In this document: piece by piece, positions 1 through 7,183 of the stretch
Layout: every line of letters begins with the position of its first letter
How positions within the stretch are numbered: the first letter of the stretch is position 1
DNA from: Phycicoccus sp.
GTDB lineage: Bacteria; Actinomycetota; Actinomycetes; Actinomycetales; Dermatophilaceae
Assembly: GCA_017993715.1 (NCBI GenBank)
Contig: JAGOME010000032.1
Span: forward strand, 1 to 47,948
Length of the DNA stretch: 47,948 nucleotides
Direction of reading: 5' to 3'
The notes under the pieces: generated by a model
The model's input: only the letters and a program-made list of their open reading frames with translations
Database searches by the model: none
What the model was told of the DNA's origin: nothing
Position numbers and translations under genes: made by a program

Positions 1-38
1 GTCGTCAGGTCAGGACCGGTGAAGGTACCGTCGGGCAT
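1..38 (-). CDS. ISL3-like transposase, N-terminal 12 codons only
   Basis: Partial gene running off the left edge. The visible product begins MPDGTFTGPDLT, which I recall as the characteristic opening of actinobacterial ISL3-family transposases (MPD-x-TF-xx-PDLT). A GGGGAG Shine-Dalgarno sequence lies about 7 bases before the ATG. Ribosome site and ATG sit in the 3' arm of a perfect 13-bp hairpin described separately. The DDE domain and zinc-binding region would lie outside the window. Confidence is limited by the short visible length. Confidence 0.5.
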   Translation of the reverse strand, partial: MPDGTFTGPDLT

Positions 39-95
39 GTCGAGGTCTCCCCGATGGGCGGCGTAGGAACCTCCATCCTCACGGAGACCTCGACA
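38..95 (-). repeat. Perfect 13-bp inverted repeat over the transposase start
   Basis: Positions 38-50 (TGTCGAGGTCTCC) and 83-95 (GGAGACCTCGACA) are exact reverse complements separated by 32 bases. In minus-strand RNA the 3' arm contains the GGAG of the ribosome-binding site, and its last base is the A of the transposase ATG. Such a stem would hide the start from ribosomes. Confidence 0.7.
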
Positions 96-358
96 CCCCT
101 CCCAACACCGGCACGCCCACCCTCACCCGGCACCGACCTACACCCTCGTTTGGGAAGAGCCTGATTGCCGCAGTGCCTCAAGTTCGTGCGTTGCTGCCGT
201 GGCGCAACGAGCGGACCAAGAAGCACCGCAAGGACTTATCAAAGAAGACATGGTCGCTCAATTCCAATGATCCAAATCCATTGCTCCCCTGCGAGTTTCG
301 AGCGGTTGTCGAGACAACTCCACATATAGCCCCAAAGAATGCGATGAGAGAGGTCGAT

Positions 359-991
359 ATGCGACTCCCCAATGCTGAATTCACTGAACGACCCTGGCGG
401 ATCCACGAGTTCACGCAAGACTTCGAACTTGAGGACGTCTGGGCTCTCGATACCCCGGGCGGCCCGGACGATCTAGCCGTGCTGGTTGCGCGCATGGGCG
501 GCAACGGCAAGAACTTCGCACCGTCCCGCACCTACCGAGCGCTCTTCGCCCTGCGCTGGCGGCTCGGGGGACTGCTCGGCTGGGACAAACCCGAGCATGG
601 CCTCGGGGCCCGGCACCCCTCGCTGAGGGAGCGACTGCCGGCCGACCTGCGTGACGGCTTGCGCGGGCCAGACCCGCGGCAGGTGCCGTTGACATCCGTC
701 TACCAGACCCACGACGAGTGGGTGACCGAGGTAGGCAACCGCACCGTCCACGCGGCCATGCACATTGGCTGGGTGGCGAACGAAAACGGCGGCTACTCGG
801 GCCAAATGGCCGTCCTCGTGAAGAAGCAGGACTGGCTGGCGCGGGTCTACATGCCGCTTGTCCTGCCGCTGCGCCGGACGTTTGTCGTGCCCAGCCTTCT
901 CCGGGCACAAGGCAGGAGCTGGCGACTGGGGCAGGTCGAGTATGGCGGCGGGGACGTCCGTCCCACAATGCCGAAACGCCCGACCGAATGA
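359..991 (+). CDS. DUF2867 family protein
   Basis: Product of 210 residues resembling DUF2867 proteins (domain of unknown function, often fused to or encoded beside NAD(P)-binding proteins). Family-like blocks are the N-terminal PWRIHEFTQDFELEDVWAL, a central LRWRLGGLLGWD, RERLPADLRDGL, and NRTVHAAMHIGW toward the C-terminus. I chose the ATG at 359 because GAGAGAGG lies 5 bases upstream and homology begins right after it. The frame stays open back to 173, but that upstream part is A+T-richer, lacks family similarity and lies next to the insertion-sequence end. An 8-bp inverted repeat overlaps the 3' end. Biochemical function is unknown. Confidence 0.8.
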   Translation: MRLPNAEFTERPWRIHEFTQDFELEDVWALDTPGGPDDLAVLVARMGGNGKNFAPSRTYRALFALRWRLGGLLGWDKPEHGLGARHPSLRERLPADLRDGLRGPDPRQVPLTSVYQTHDEWVTEVGNRTVHAAMHIGWVANENGGYSGQMAVLVKKQDWLARVYMPLVLPLRRTFVVPSLLRAQGRSWRLGQVEYGGGDVRPTMPKRPTE

Positions 992-1008
992 TCCGATCGA
1001 GCGTTTCG
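972..1008. terminator. Hairpin between the convergent DUF2867 gene and tRNA-Leu
   Basis: CGAAACGC (972-979) pairs with GCGTTTCG (1001-1008) around a 21-base loop. It sits at the junction of two converging genes, where a bidirectional terminator is expected. There is no U-tract, so the call is tentative. Confidence 0.4.
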
Positions 1009-1013
1009 TGGCG

Positions 1014-1101
1014 TGGTGTCCGAGGGGGGACTTGAACCCCCATGCCCTATACGGGCACTAGCACCTCAAGCTAGCGCGTCTGCCTATTCCGCCACCCGGA
1101 C
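1014..1101 (-). tRNA. tRNA-Leu (anticodon GAG)
   Basis: Minus-strand cloverleaf of 88 nt including an encoded CCA (1014-1016, discriminator A at 1017). The acceptor stem pairs GTCCGGG (1101-1095) with CTCGGAC (1024-1018). The anticodon arm has the 5-bp stem CTAGC/GCTAG enclosing the loop TTGAGGT, giving anticodon GAG, which reads CUC/CUU leucine codons. A long variable arm (TGCCCGTATAGGGCA) marks it as a class II tRNA, and the T arm has GGTTCAAGTCC. The gene lies about 0.85 kb from an insertion-sequence end. tRNA genes are common integration targets, but no attachment-site repeat is visible here. Confidence 0.95.
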
Positions 1102-1135
1102 AGGTGGTGCATCAGGCTCCTGGGGAGGGGCCCTC

Positions 1136-1166
1136 GCGACGGGGAACATTACACGCTCCCCGTCGC
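1136..1166. terminator. 10-bp hairpin between the ScyD-like gene and tRNA-Leu
   Basis: GCGACGGGGA (1136-1145) and TCCCCGTCGC (1157-1166) are perfect complements with an 11-base loop. It lies 56 bases beyond the stop of the minus-strand ScyD-like gene and 35 bases before the tRNA, so it could end that transcript. No U-tract follows. The loop reads TAATGT on the minus strand (1151-1146), which could instead be a -10 element for the tRNA. Confidence 0.5.
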
Positions 1167-1221
1167 TGGCCCAAACCCAAGGCCGGGTCGCAGGGCCCAG
1201 GACGTGGCCGGGGAGAACGGA

Positions 1222-2331
1222 TCACAGGGGGATCGCGACGACCTGTCCCGCCGATGTGGACGACCCGGTGGTCACGTAGGCGACACCCTTGTCGATGGCC
1301 AGGCCGTAGGGGAGGAACAGGCCCCCGGCCACCAGGGTTTGCTGGCCGTCAGGCGCGATCCGGATGAGGGCGCCGGGGTCCTGCGACAGCAGCCCACCGG
1401 TGCTGAACTCCACGGCATACAGCGCCCCGTCCGCGCCGAAGGCGAGGTCGGTGACCCCCGTGAGGCCCTCGGCATAGACCGACAGCGTGCCGTCCGTGCC
1501 GACCCGGTAGATGTTGGCTTCTCCCACGGGGAACGGGAACCCGGTCAGCTGACTAACATAGAAGGCGCCGTCGGGTCCACGCGTCACGGCCGTCGGGACT
1601 GCCTGGTAGGGGATCTTGGTCCCGGGAGGCAAGCCGAGGAACGGGGGAGCGGGGGCCACGCCGCCAGGAATGACCGCCATCGCGCTGACCCCGCCAGCCA
1701 GGCGCTTGGCCCGCACCACGGTGTTGCCACCGGCGTCGACGACAACGTAGGTCGCGCCCCAGCGCACCAGGGACGTCGGGTTGCTGTCCGGGTCGTCGAC
1801 CGGGTTGACCGACCCCTCGAATGCCGCCACGTCGGCAACCTCGGCCTGTTTGCCGGTGGATTGCAGGACTTCGACGACGGTGCCCATCTGGGCCAGCTCT
1901 GGTCCCGCCGCATCGCGTTGGGCCGGGTCCATGCCCAGGCCGATGGCGATCGCGAGCCGGTTCACCCCCATGGTGACGACATCTGAGGGTCCGGTCGCAC
2001 CGCTGCCGTCGGCGACGGCCACCGAGGGCAGGCCGGTCACAACCCGCAACTGGGACCCGCCTGCGATCCGCGTGATCGCGCCGGTCGCCCCGAAGCAGAC
2101 GTCATCGCCGCCCTCGGGGTTGGTGAAGCACTCGCCCGACCCGCCCAGCCCGGCCTCGGCGACGTAGATGTCCCCGTTGGGGGCCACGGTGATCCCGCGG
2201 GGATTGTGCAGACCGGAGGCGACGACCTCGAGCTCGGTCCCGGCCGCGGCATTCGGGCCCGTCATCGTGGCCAGGGCGGCCGCCGCCGCGGCCGCCAAGG
2301 CCATGCAGCGTGTTGTGGTCTTGGTTGTCAT
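1222..2331 (-). CDS. Secreted ScyD/ScyE-like beta-propeller protein
   Basis: Product of 369 residues with an N-terminal signal peptide (short basic start, then an Ala-rich hydrophobic stretch to about residue 30). The rest resembles the ScyD/ScyE family, an NHL/SMP-30-type beta-propeller. Blade-like phrases recur, such as GLHNPRGITVAPNGDIYVAE, GADGALYAVEF and LPYGLAIDKGVAYVTT. Cyanobacterial relatives sit in scytonemin clusters, but actinobacterial members are widespread and of unknown role, so the family name does not imply scytonemin. The ATG at 2331 follows a GAGGTGGGG ribosome site. The protein is probably extracellular or wall-associated; ligand and activity are unknown. Confidence 0.8.
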   Translation of the reverse strand: MTTKTTTRCMALAAAAAAALATMTGPNAAAGTELEVVASGLHNPRGITVAPNGDIYVAEAGLGGSGECFTNPEGGDDVCFGATGAITRIAGGSQLRVVTGLPSVAVADGSGATGPSDVVTMGVNRLAIAIGLGMDPAQRDAAGPELAQMGTVVEVLQSTGKQAEVADVAAFEGSVNPVDDPDSNPTSLVRWGATYVVVDAGGNTVVRAKRLAGGVSAMAVIPGGVAPAPPFLGLPPGTKIPYQAVPTAVTRGPDGAFYVSQLTGFPFPVGEANIYRVGTDGTLSVYAEGLTGVTDLAFGADGALYAVEFSTGGLLSQDPGALIRIAPDGQQTLVAGGLFLPYGLAIDKGVAYVTTGSSTSAGQVVAIPL

Positions 2332-2460
2332 GCCATCCCCACCTCAGTGCCGGGCCGCAGCGTTGCGGTCTGGCCAGCATCTCACTTCCGGGCGTTGGTG
2401 TGCACCACCGCGTCCCCCCGTCCACAGCCCCTAGTCCGCCGTGAGGCGTGCGGGCTGGCC

Positions 2461-2466
2461 TACAGT
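2461..2466 (+). promoter_or_regulatory. -10 element TACAGT of the M20 peptidase gene
   Basis: TACAGT lies 7 bases before the ATG at 2474, with no ribosome-binding site between. This spacing puts the transcription start at or next to the start codon, implying a leaderless mRNA. Confidence 0.65.
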
Positions 2467-2473
2467 GACCCGC

Positions 2474-3790
2474 ATGTCGGCGAGCGCGCAGGACGAAGTC
2501 GTCCGGATCTGCCAGGAACTCATCCGGATCGATACGACCAACTACGGCGACGGCAGCGGGCCCGGCGAACGGGCCGCGGCGGACTACGTCGTTGGCCTGC
2601 TCCAGGAGGTCGGACTGGACCCCGAGATCATCGAGTCGGACCCCGGGCGCGCCTCGGTCGTCGTGCGCATCCCCGGGACCGACCGCGAGCGGGGGGCACT
2701 GTGCATACACGGTCACCTCGACGTCGTCCCCGCCGACGCCGCCGATTGGCAGGTCGACCCGTTTGCCGGGGAGCTGCGTGACGGATGCATCTGGGGTCGC
2801 GGGGCGGTGGACATGAAGGACATGGACGCGATGATGCTGGCGTCGGTCCGCGAGCTCGTCCGCTCTGGCGAGCAGCCGCCGCGCGACCTGGTCCTCGTCT
2901 TCTTCGCCGACGAGGAGGCCGGTGGGACCAAGGGCTCGCACTATGTCGTCGACCACCGACCGGACGTCTTCGCCGGGGTCACCGAGGCGATCAGCGAGGT
3001 GGGCGGGTATTCGGTCACCGTCAGCGATCACGACGGAATGCCGCGCCGCGCCTACCTCCTGCAGACCGCCGAGAAGGGCATCGCCTGGCTCCAACTGACC
3101 GCCCAGGGGCGCGCCGGCCACGGCAGCGTCCCCAACGACGACAACGCGATCGTCCACCTCGCCGAGGCGGTCTCGCGGATCGCACACCACACCTGGCCCC
3201 GGGAGTACATCGCCTCCGTGCGCAGCCTGCTCGAAGGCCTGTCGTCCCTGACGGGGACCCCGTATGCCGACGACGACCTCGACCCGCTGCTCAGCCAGCT
3301 CGGCGGGGCGGCCGGGTTTGTCCGGGGCACCCTGTGCGACACCAGCAACGTCACGATGTTCGACGCGGGCTACAAGCAGAACGTCATCCCGCAGCACGCC
3401 CAGGCCAACGTCGACTGCCGCTTCCTCCCTGGCCACGAGGACGACCTGATGGCCACCATTCGGGAGCTCGCTGGGCCCATGGTCAAGGTGGAGGTCCTGC
3501 ATCGGGACATCAGCCTCGATGCGCCCTTTGAGGGGCCTTTGGTCGAGGCGATGATTGCGGCGCTGCGCACTCAGGACCCCGACGCCGAGGTGCTGCCCTA
3601 CTGCCTCTCCGGCGGCACCGACAACAAGGCGCTCTCGCGCTTGGGGATCGTCGGCTACGGCTTCGCGCCGCTGCAGCTGCCCGCCGACCTCGACTTCGCC
3701 CCGATGTTCCACGGCATCAACGAACGAGTGCCCGTCGACTCCCTGATCTTCGGGACGCGCGTGCTTGCAGAGCTGCTACGCACCTGCTGA
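2474..3790 (+). CDS. M20 family metallopeptidase (ArgE/DapE-like)
   Basis: Product of 438 residues of the M20/ArgE/DapE/CPG2 di-zinc hydrolase family, which cleaves amide or peptide bonds of small substrates in the cytoplasm. Visible motifs are GHLDVVP (metal ligand H81, catalytic D83), GRGAVDMKD (bridging D113), DEEAGG (general base E147 and E148) and the dimerisation-domain phrase EKGIAWLQLTAQGRAGHGS. Length is normal for the family. I chose the ATG at 2474 over an upstream in-frame ATG at 2441 because a -10 box sits 7 bases before it and family homology begins there. The substrate cannot be told from sequence. The 3' end overlaps the convergent DUF5703 gene by 15 bases. Confidence 0.9.
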   Translation: MSASAQDEVVRICQELIRIDTTNYGDGSGPGERAAADYVVGLLQEVGLDPEIIESDPGRASVVVRIPGTDRERGALCIHGHLDVVPADAADWQVDPFAGELRDGCIWGRGAVDMKDMDAMMLASVRELVRSGEQPPRDLVLVFFADEEAGGTKGSHYVVDHRPDVFAGVTEAISEVGGYSVTVSDHDGMPRRAYLLQTAEKGIAWLQLTAQGRAGHGSVPNDDNAIVHLAEAVSRIAHHTWPREYIASVRSLLEGLSSLTGTPYADDDLDPLLSQLGGAAGFVRGTLCDTSNVTMFDAGYKQNVIPQHAQANVDCRFLPGHEDDLMATIRELAGPMVKVEVLHRDISLDAPFEGPLVEAMIAALRTQDPDAEVLPYCLSGGTDNKALSRLGIVGYGFAPLQLPADLDFAPMFHGINERVPVDSLIFGTRVLAELLRTC

Positions 3791-3970
3791 GAACCGGCGC
3801 GGACGGATGACGCGGCGACGCAGCCACGTCCGGGTGAGACCGCCCACATAGACACGGGTGCGGTGCAACTCCCAGTGGCCGTACTCGGCGGCTTCGCCGA
3901 GGCGGCGTCGGATCTCGGCCCGCTGGGTTCCCCGGGAGAACGACAGGACCTGGTACTCGTACTCGACCAT
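3776..3970 (-). CDS. DUF5703 family small protein
   Basis: Product of 64 residues matching actinobacterial DUF5703 proteins, with a conserved opening VEYEYQVLSFSRGT, a central AEYGHWELHRTRVY and a basic C-terminus (WLRRRVIRPRR). Function is unknown; the basic tail could favour nucleic-acid or membrane contact, which is speculation. The start at 3970 is chosen because homologues begin at this M-x-EYEY and the upstream in-frame extension has no similarity. The last 15 bases overlap the convergent M20 peptidase gene. It is divergent from the acidic-protein gene, whose -10 box lies 27 bases upstream. Confidence 0.8.
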   Translation of the reverse strand: MVEYEYQVLSFSRGTQRAEIRRRLGEAAEYGHWELHRTRVYVGGLTRTWLRRRVIRPRRFSAGA

Positions 3971-3996
3971 CGGTCCCCATTGTGCGCCAAAGCAGA

Positions 3997-4002
3997 TACG
4001 GT
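3997..4002 (+). promoter_or_regulatory. -10 element TACGGT of the acidic-protein gene
   Basis: TACGGT ends 6 bases before the ATG at 4009, the leaderless spacing seen throughout the window. Confidence 0.65.
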
Positions 4003-4008
4003 CAACGC

Positions 4009-4437
4009 ATGAGCGTCGATCCCCGCGCCGCAATGGCTGTATTCCAGACCGCCCTCGAACGTCATCTCGAAGCCAGCCTCAACCGTCGCGGCGACGATGA
4101 CCCGGCGGTGGCTGCGGCCTATGAGGACCTCGTCGATGCCTTCGAGGCGTATGACACCGCGCTGTTCGACGCGACCGGCGAGATGACCCCGCTCGACATC
4201 TATGACGACTCCGATGACGAGGACGGAGAGTCGGACGACGACGAGGTCGAAGACGATGACGAGTCGGACGACGAAGACGACGAAGACGACGACGATGATG
4301 ATGATGATGAGGACGATGATCAGTCCGACGAGTCGCTCGACGACCATGACGACGAAGACGGGGACACCGACCACGTCTACTTGGGCCTGGATGGCCTCGA
4401 CTTCGACGAGGCCGACCCGGCCGATGTGAAGAGCTGA
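4009..4437 (+). CDS. Highly acidic Asp/Glu-rich protein
   Basis: Product of 142 residues. Residues 1-60 look like a small folded helical region (AVFQTALERHLEASL, AAYEDLVDAFEAYDTALFD). From about residue 65 to 125 the chain is almost all Asp and Glu with some Ser, including an unbroken run of Asp encoded by GAC/GAT near 4285-4318. I recall similar actinobacterial proteins annotated as 'primosomal protein', a label with little support. Function is unknown; a polyacidic tail could mimic DNA or bind basic proteins or cations. The start is fixed by the leaderless -10 box. The LLM oxidoreductase gene follows after 10 bases, probably co-transcribed. Confidence 0.75.
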   Translation: MSVDPRAAMAVFQTALERHLEASLNRRGDDDPAVAAAYEDLVDAFEAYDTALFDATGEMTPLDIYDDSDDEDGESDDDEVEDDDESDDEDDEDDDDDDDDEDDDQSDESLDDHDDEDGDTDHVYLGLDGLDFDEADPADVKS

Positions 4438-4447
4438 GGACGCGGTC

Positions 4448-5503
4448 ATGCGGCTCGCCCTGAACGTCGGCCACTTCGGCATGGGGTTCGACGGCGAGTC
4501 GATCGCCCTGGTCCAGGAGGCCGAACGTCTGGGCTATCGCGTGGTCTGGGCCGCGGAGGCCTACGGATCCGACGTCATCAGCGTGCTCTCGTGGATCGGA
4601 GCGCAGACCAGCACCATCGGACTCGGATCGGGCGTCATGCAGATCCCGGCTCGGACGCCGGCCATGACCGCGATGACCGCGGCGACGGTCGACACCCTCA
4701 GCGGGGGACGGTTCCACCTCGGGTTAGGCGTCAGCGGTCCCCAGGTCAGTGAGGGATGGCACGGTGTCCGCTTCGCCGAGCCGCTAGGTCGCACTCGCGA
4801 GTACGTCGACATCGTCCGCCGCGTCCTGCGCCGCGACCAGCTGGACTACGCCGGCCGCCACTACGTCCTGCCGCTGCCCGACGGGCCGGGCAAAGCTCTG
4901 CGCCTATCGATGCGTCCACCGCGTGCGGACCTGCCCATCTATCTCGCGGCCGTCGGGCCCAAGAACCTCGAGTTGACCGGGGAGATCGCGGACGGCTGGC
5001 TGGCGATCTTTCACGCGCCCGAGCACGCTGACATCCCGATGGCCAGCATCGCGGCAGGCCTGGCTCGCCGGGATCCCAAGGGGCCTCGCGCGGCATTCGA
5101 CGTCTGTGCGACGGTCCCGGTCGTCGTCACCGACGATCTCGACGCCGGACGTGCCGCCATCGCTCCTTATGCCGCCCTGTATATCGGCGGCATGGGCCCG
5201 CGCGAACGTAACTTCTATAACCAGCTGGCCGTCCGGATGGGTTTCGACGAAGCCGCACAACAGATCCAGGACCTGTACCTGGCCCGTCAACACCGGGACG
5301 CGGCCGCCGCGGTGCCCGCGGCATTCCTGGATCAGACCTCTCTCATCGGACCGGTGGATCACATCGCGGACCGGCTTGCGGCGTACCGCGACTCGGGGGT
5401 GACGACACTTGCGGTCTCCCCCTACGCGCCGGACCTGGCGAGTCGGATCGCGATGGTGCGAGGCGTCGCCGAGGCGTTGGACCGCTCTGGCCTGGGCGAC
5501 TGA
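4448..5503 (+). CDS. LLM-class F420-dependent oxidoreductase
   Basis: Product of 351 residues of the luciferase-like monooxygenase superfamily (TIM barrel), F420-dependent branch. Typical blocks are the opening RLALNVGHFG, then LVQEAERLGYRVVWAAEAYGSD, IGLGSGVMQIPARTP, LSGGRFHLGLGVSGPQVSEGWHG and the C-terminal GPVDHIADRLAAYRDSGV. Family members transfer hydride between reduced F420 and small substrates; the substrate here is unknown. The ATG at 4448 is preceded by GAGGAC straddling the previous stop. Co-transcription with the acidic-protein gene is likely from the 10-base gap. Confidence 0.88.
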   Translation: MRLALNVGHFGMGFDGESIALVQEAERLGYRVVWAAEAYGSDVISVLSWIGAQTSTIGLGSGVMQIPARTPAMTAMTAATVDTLSGGRFHLGLGVSGPQVSEGWHGVRFAEPLGRTREYVDIVRRVLRRDQLDYAGRHYVLPLPDGPGKALRLSMRPPRADLPIYLAAVGPKNLELTGEIADGWLAIFHAPEHADIPMASIAAGLARRDPKGPRAAFDVCATVPVVVTDDLDAGRAAIAPYAALYIGGMGPRERNFYNQLAVRMGFDEAAQQIQDLYLARQHRDAAAAVPAAFLDQTSLIGPVDHIADRLAAYRDSGVTTLAVSPYAPDLASRIAMVRGVAEALDRSGLGD

Positions 5504-5534
5504 CTCGCGGCACCCGCCATCCCACCGATCGGGA

Positions 5535-6086
5535 TCAGCCGGCGGCCCAGCGCAGAAACTCGACGATCGTGGCAAATCGCGTCTCGGACTGCCCGGCATA
5601 GAGCGCGACTGAGGGCTCCTCGCTGGCGGCGGGCTCGACCGATGCGGCCGCGTCTGGCCAGACGAGCAGGGTGAGCTCATCCGGCTCCGACGGTGAGTAC
5701 GCGAACACCGACAACCGACCTGCGGGCACCGTCGCCGGGGCCGAGCCCTCCCAATGCTCAGCCATCGACGCGAAGGTTCGACGTAGGCCGGGCCGCTGCA
5801 CGGCCTTGGCCATCCCTGCCAGATCTGGCCAACACACTGTCCCATCGCGGATGGTGCCGGCGTAGGCCAGCCTGGCCCGCAGCATGGGCGACGGCGCGCG
5901 GGTCACCGCGGGATCGAAGGTGGCGACGGCGTCCCCGGTCGCGGCAGGTCGCGACACCCTGAGCCGGAGCTCGTGCGCGATCTCCGAGTCGTCCAGCCCC
6001 GCATCCCTGAAGGCCTGGGCCACACGCTCAGCGCGCTGCGGCGCGGACGTGACCCAGCGTTCCAGCAGAGCCGTAGTTTCCGACAC
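5535..6086 (-). CDS. Hypothetical protein, 183 residues
   Basis: I do not recognise the family. The product is soluble-looking, Ala-rich and without signal peptide or membrane segment. A helical N-terminal part (ALLERWVTSAPQRAERVAQAFRDAGLDDSEIAHELRLRV) precedes a mixed alpha/beta part that ends with VEFLRWAAG. The GTG at 6086 is chosen because AGGAG (minus strand of 6097-6093) lies 6 bases before it. The frame extends upstream to 6320, but that part has no coding character and overlaps the uppP promoter. It is divergent from uppP and convergent with the LLM oxidoreductase. Confidence 0.6.
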   Translation of the reverse strand: MSETTALLERWVTSAPQRAERVAQAFRDAGLDDSEIAHELRLRVSRPAATGDAVATFDPAVTRAPSPMLRARLAYAGTIRDGTVCWPDLAGMAKAVQRPGLRRTFASMAEHWEGSAPATVPAGRLSVFAYSPSEPDELTLLVWPDAAASVEPAASEEPSVALYAGQSETRFATIVEFLRWAAG

Positions 6087-6239
6087 CGCACGCTCCTGAC
6101 CGGTGACGCGGGTGTCGCTCACCCGCTCTGGCACCAGGATGGCCTCCCGACGAGCAGGATAGGAGTTTCCCTCGCGCGGCGGTGCTGCGGGTGCTGAGCG
6201 GCCATGGCTCATGGGAGGCAGCGCGCCAGGTCGCTCTAG

Positions 6240-6245
6240 TACGCT
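6240..6245 (+). promoter_or_regulatory. -10 element TACGCT upstream of uppP
   Basis: TACGCT matches TANNNT and lies 73 bases before the uppP ATG, so this mRNA would have a leader of about 65 bases. No -35 element is convincing. Confidence 0.45.
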
Positions 6246-6318
6246 GCCCCGGGCGCAGCACCACGGGTGGCACCCGACCGGCATCGACACCACGCACGGA
6301 GGAGGGCCCGGCAGCCCC

Positions 6319-7179
6319 ATGGAGCCCCTGACCTACTTCCAGGCCGTGATCCTCGGCATCGTCGAGGGCCTGACCGAGTTCCTCCCGGTGTCCTCGACCG
6401 GGCATCTGACCATCGCAACCAAGCTCCTGGGCCTCCAGGTGGATGACCCCGGCGTCACGGCGTATACGGCGGTCATCCAGATCGGCGCCATCATCGCCAC
6501 CTTCTTGTACTTCGGCCGCAAGATCGCCCGCCTGTTCATGGCTTGGGTGCGAGGCATCGCCGATGCCGACGCCCGCTCGCTGCCGGACTACCGGCTGGCC
6601 TGGGTCGTCATCGTCGGCTCGATCCCCGTGGGCATCGTCGGCTTCCTCGGCAAGGACCTGATCAGCGGTGCGCTGCGCAGCCTCTGGGTGGTCGCGGTCG
6701 CCCTCATCCTGTGGAGCGCCGTCATCTGGTGGGCTGAGGGCCGTCATGACCGCCTGGTCGCTCAAGGCGCCGAGCGCAGCGAGGGCGACGTCACCCTCAA
6801 GGACGGGATCATCATCGGACTCGTCCAGTGCTTCAGCCTGATCCCCGGTGTCTCGCGCTCAGGCGCCACGATCTCCGCCGGCATCGCCCGCGGCCTGAAC
6901 CGTGTGACCGCGACCGAGCTGTCCTTCTTCATGGCTATCCCGGCGCTCACCGCGGCGGGGATCTTCGAAGCCATCGCCGAAAAGGACCACATTCTCGAAC
7001 TCGGCGTCCCCCAGATGGCCGTGGGCATCGTTGTGGCGTTCATCGTCGCTTACGCCTCGATCGCCTGGCTGCTGAGGTTCGTCCAGTCCAACTCGCTGCG
7101 CGCTTTCGTCAGCTACCGGGTGGTGCTCGGTGCGGCCATCATTGTGGCCCTGTCCGCCGGTTGGCTGAGCGCCACCTGA
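6319..7179 (+). CDS. uppP: Undecaprenyl-diphosphate phosphatase
   Basis: Product of 286 residues, a polytopic membrane enzyme of the BacA/UppP family. It removes one phosphate from undecaprenyl diphosphate, recycling the lipid carrier for peptidoglycan and wall polymers and giving bacitracin tolerance. Both family signatures are present: E16 to L30 (EGLTEFLPVSSTGHL) and PGVSRSGAT at 176-184. About seven or eight hydrophobic helices are apparent. The ATG at 6319 fits homologue length and follows GGAGGAGGG, though about 12 bases away, which is long. A histidine phosphatase gene begins 5 bases after the stop, as in the conserved actinobacterial block. Confidence 0.95.
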   Translation: MEPLTYFQAVILGIVEGLTEFLPVSSTGHLTIATKLLGLQVDDPGVTAYTAVIQIGAIIATFLYFGRKIARLFMAWVRGIADADARSLPDYRLAWVVIVGSIPVGIVGFLGKDLISGALRSLWVVAVALILWSAVIWWAEGRHDRLVAQGAERSEGDVTLKDGIIIGLVQCFSLIPGVSRSGATISAGIARGLNRVTATELSFFMAIPALTAAGIFEAIAEKDHILELGVPQMAVGIVVAFIVAYASIAWLLRFVQSNSLRAFVSYRVVLGAAIIVALSAGWLSAT

Positions 7180-7183
7180 CGCC

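Larger units (their letters stand above)
1..161 (-). mobile_element. End of an ISL3-family-like insertion sequence
   Basis: Read on the minus strand, the stretch that begins at 161 starts GGCTCTTCCCAAACGAGG, which matches the GGCTCTT terminus typical of ISL3-family elements. It is followed by a leader of about 120 bases and a start codon at 38 that opens a reading frame leaving the window. The element therefore enters from the left and ends at 161. ISL3 elements usually duplicate 8 bp of target, which would be 162-169 (TGATTGCC), but the other end is outside the window so this cannot be confirmed. No transposase catalytic residues are visible. Family assignment rests on the terminus and on the few N-terminal residues. 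Confidence 0.6.

Noticed and set aside
5-226. Minus-strand 73-codon frame at the left edge
   Set aside because: It runs through the IS terminus and leader in a different frame from the transposase start and has no ribosome site.
1014-1101. tRNA-Leu as an integration site for a genomic island
   Set aside because: No integrase and no duplicated tRNA 3' end are visible in the window. The nearby IS end is ISL3-like and does not target tRNA genes.
2102-3712. Minus-strand open frame of 536 codons opposite the M20 peptidase
   Set aside because: The plus-strand M20 motifs (GHLDVVP, DEEAGG) are unmistakable, and the frame also runs into the ScyD-like gene in another frame.
4202-4429. Met/Thr-rich plus-strand frame and Val/Ile- or His/Arg-rich minus-strand frames over the acidic gene
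   Set aside because: They are the other-frame readings of the GAC/GAT repeat region. The Asp/Glu frame has the promoter, the start and a conserved head.
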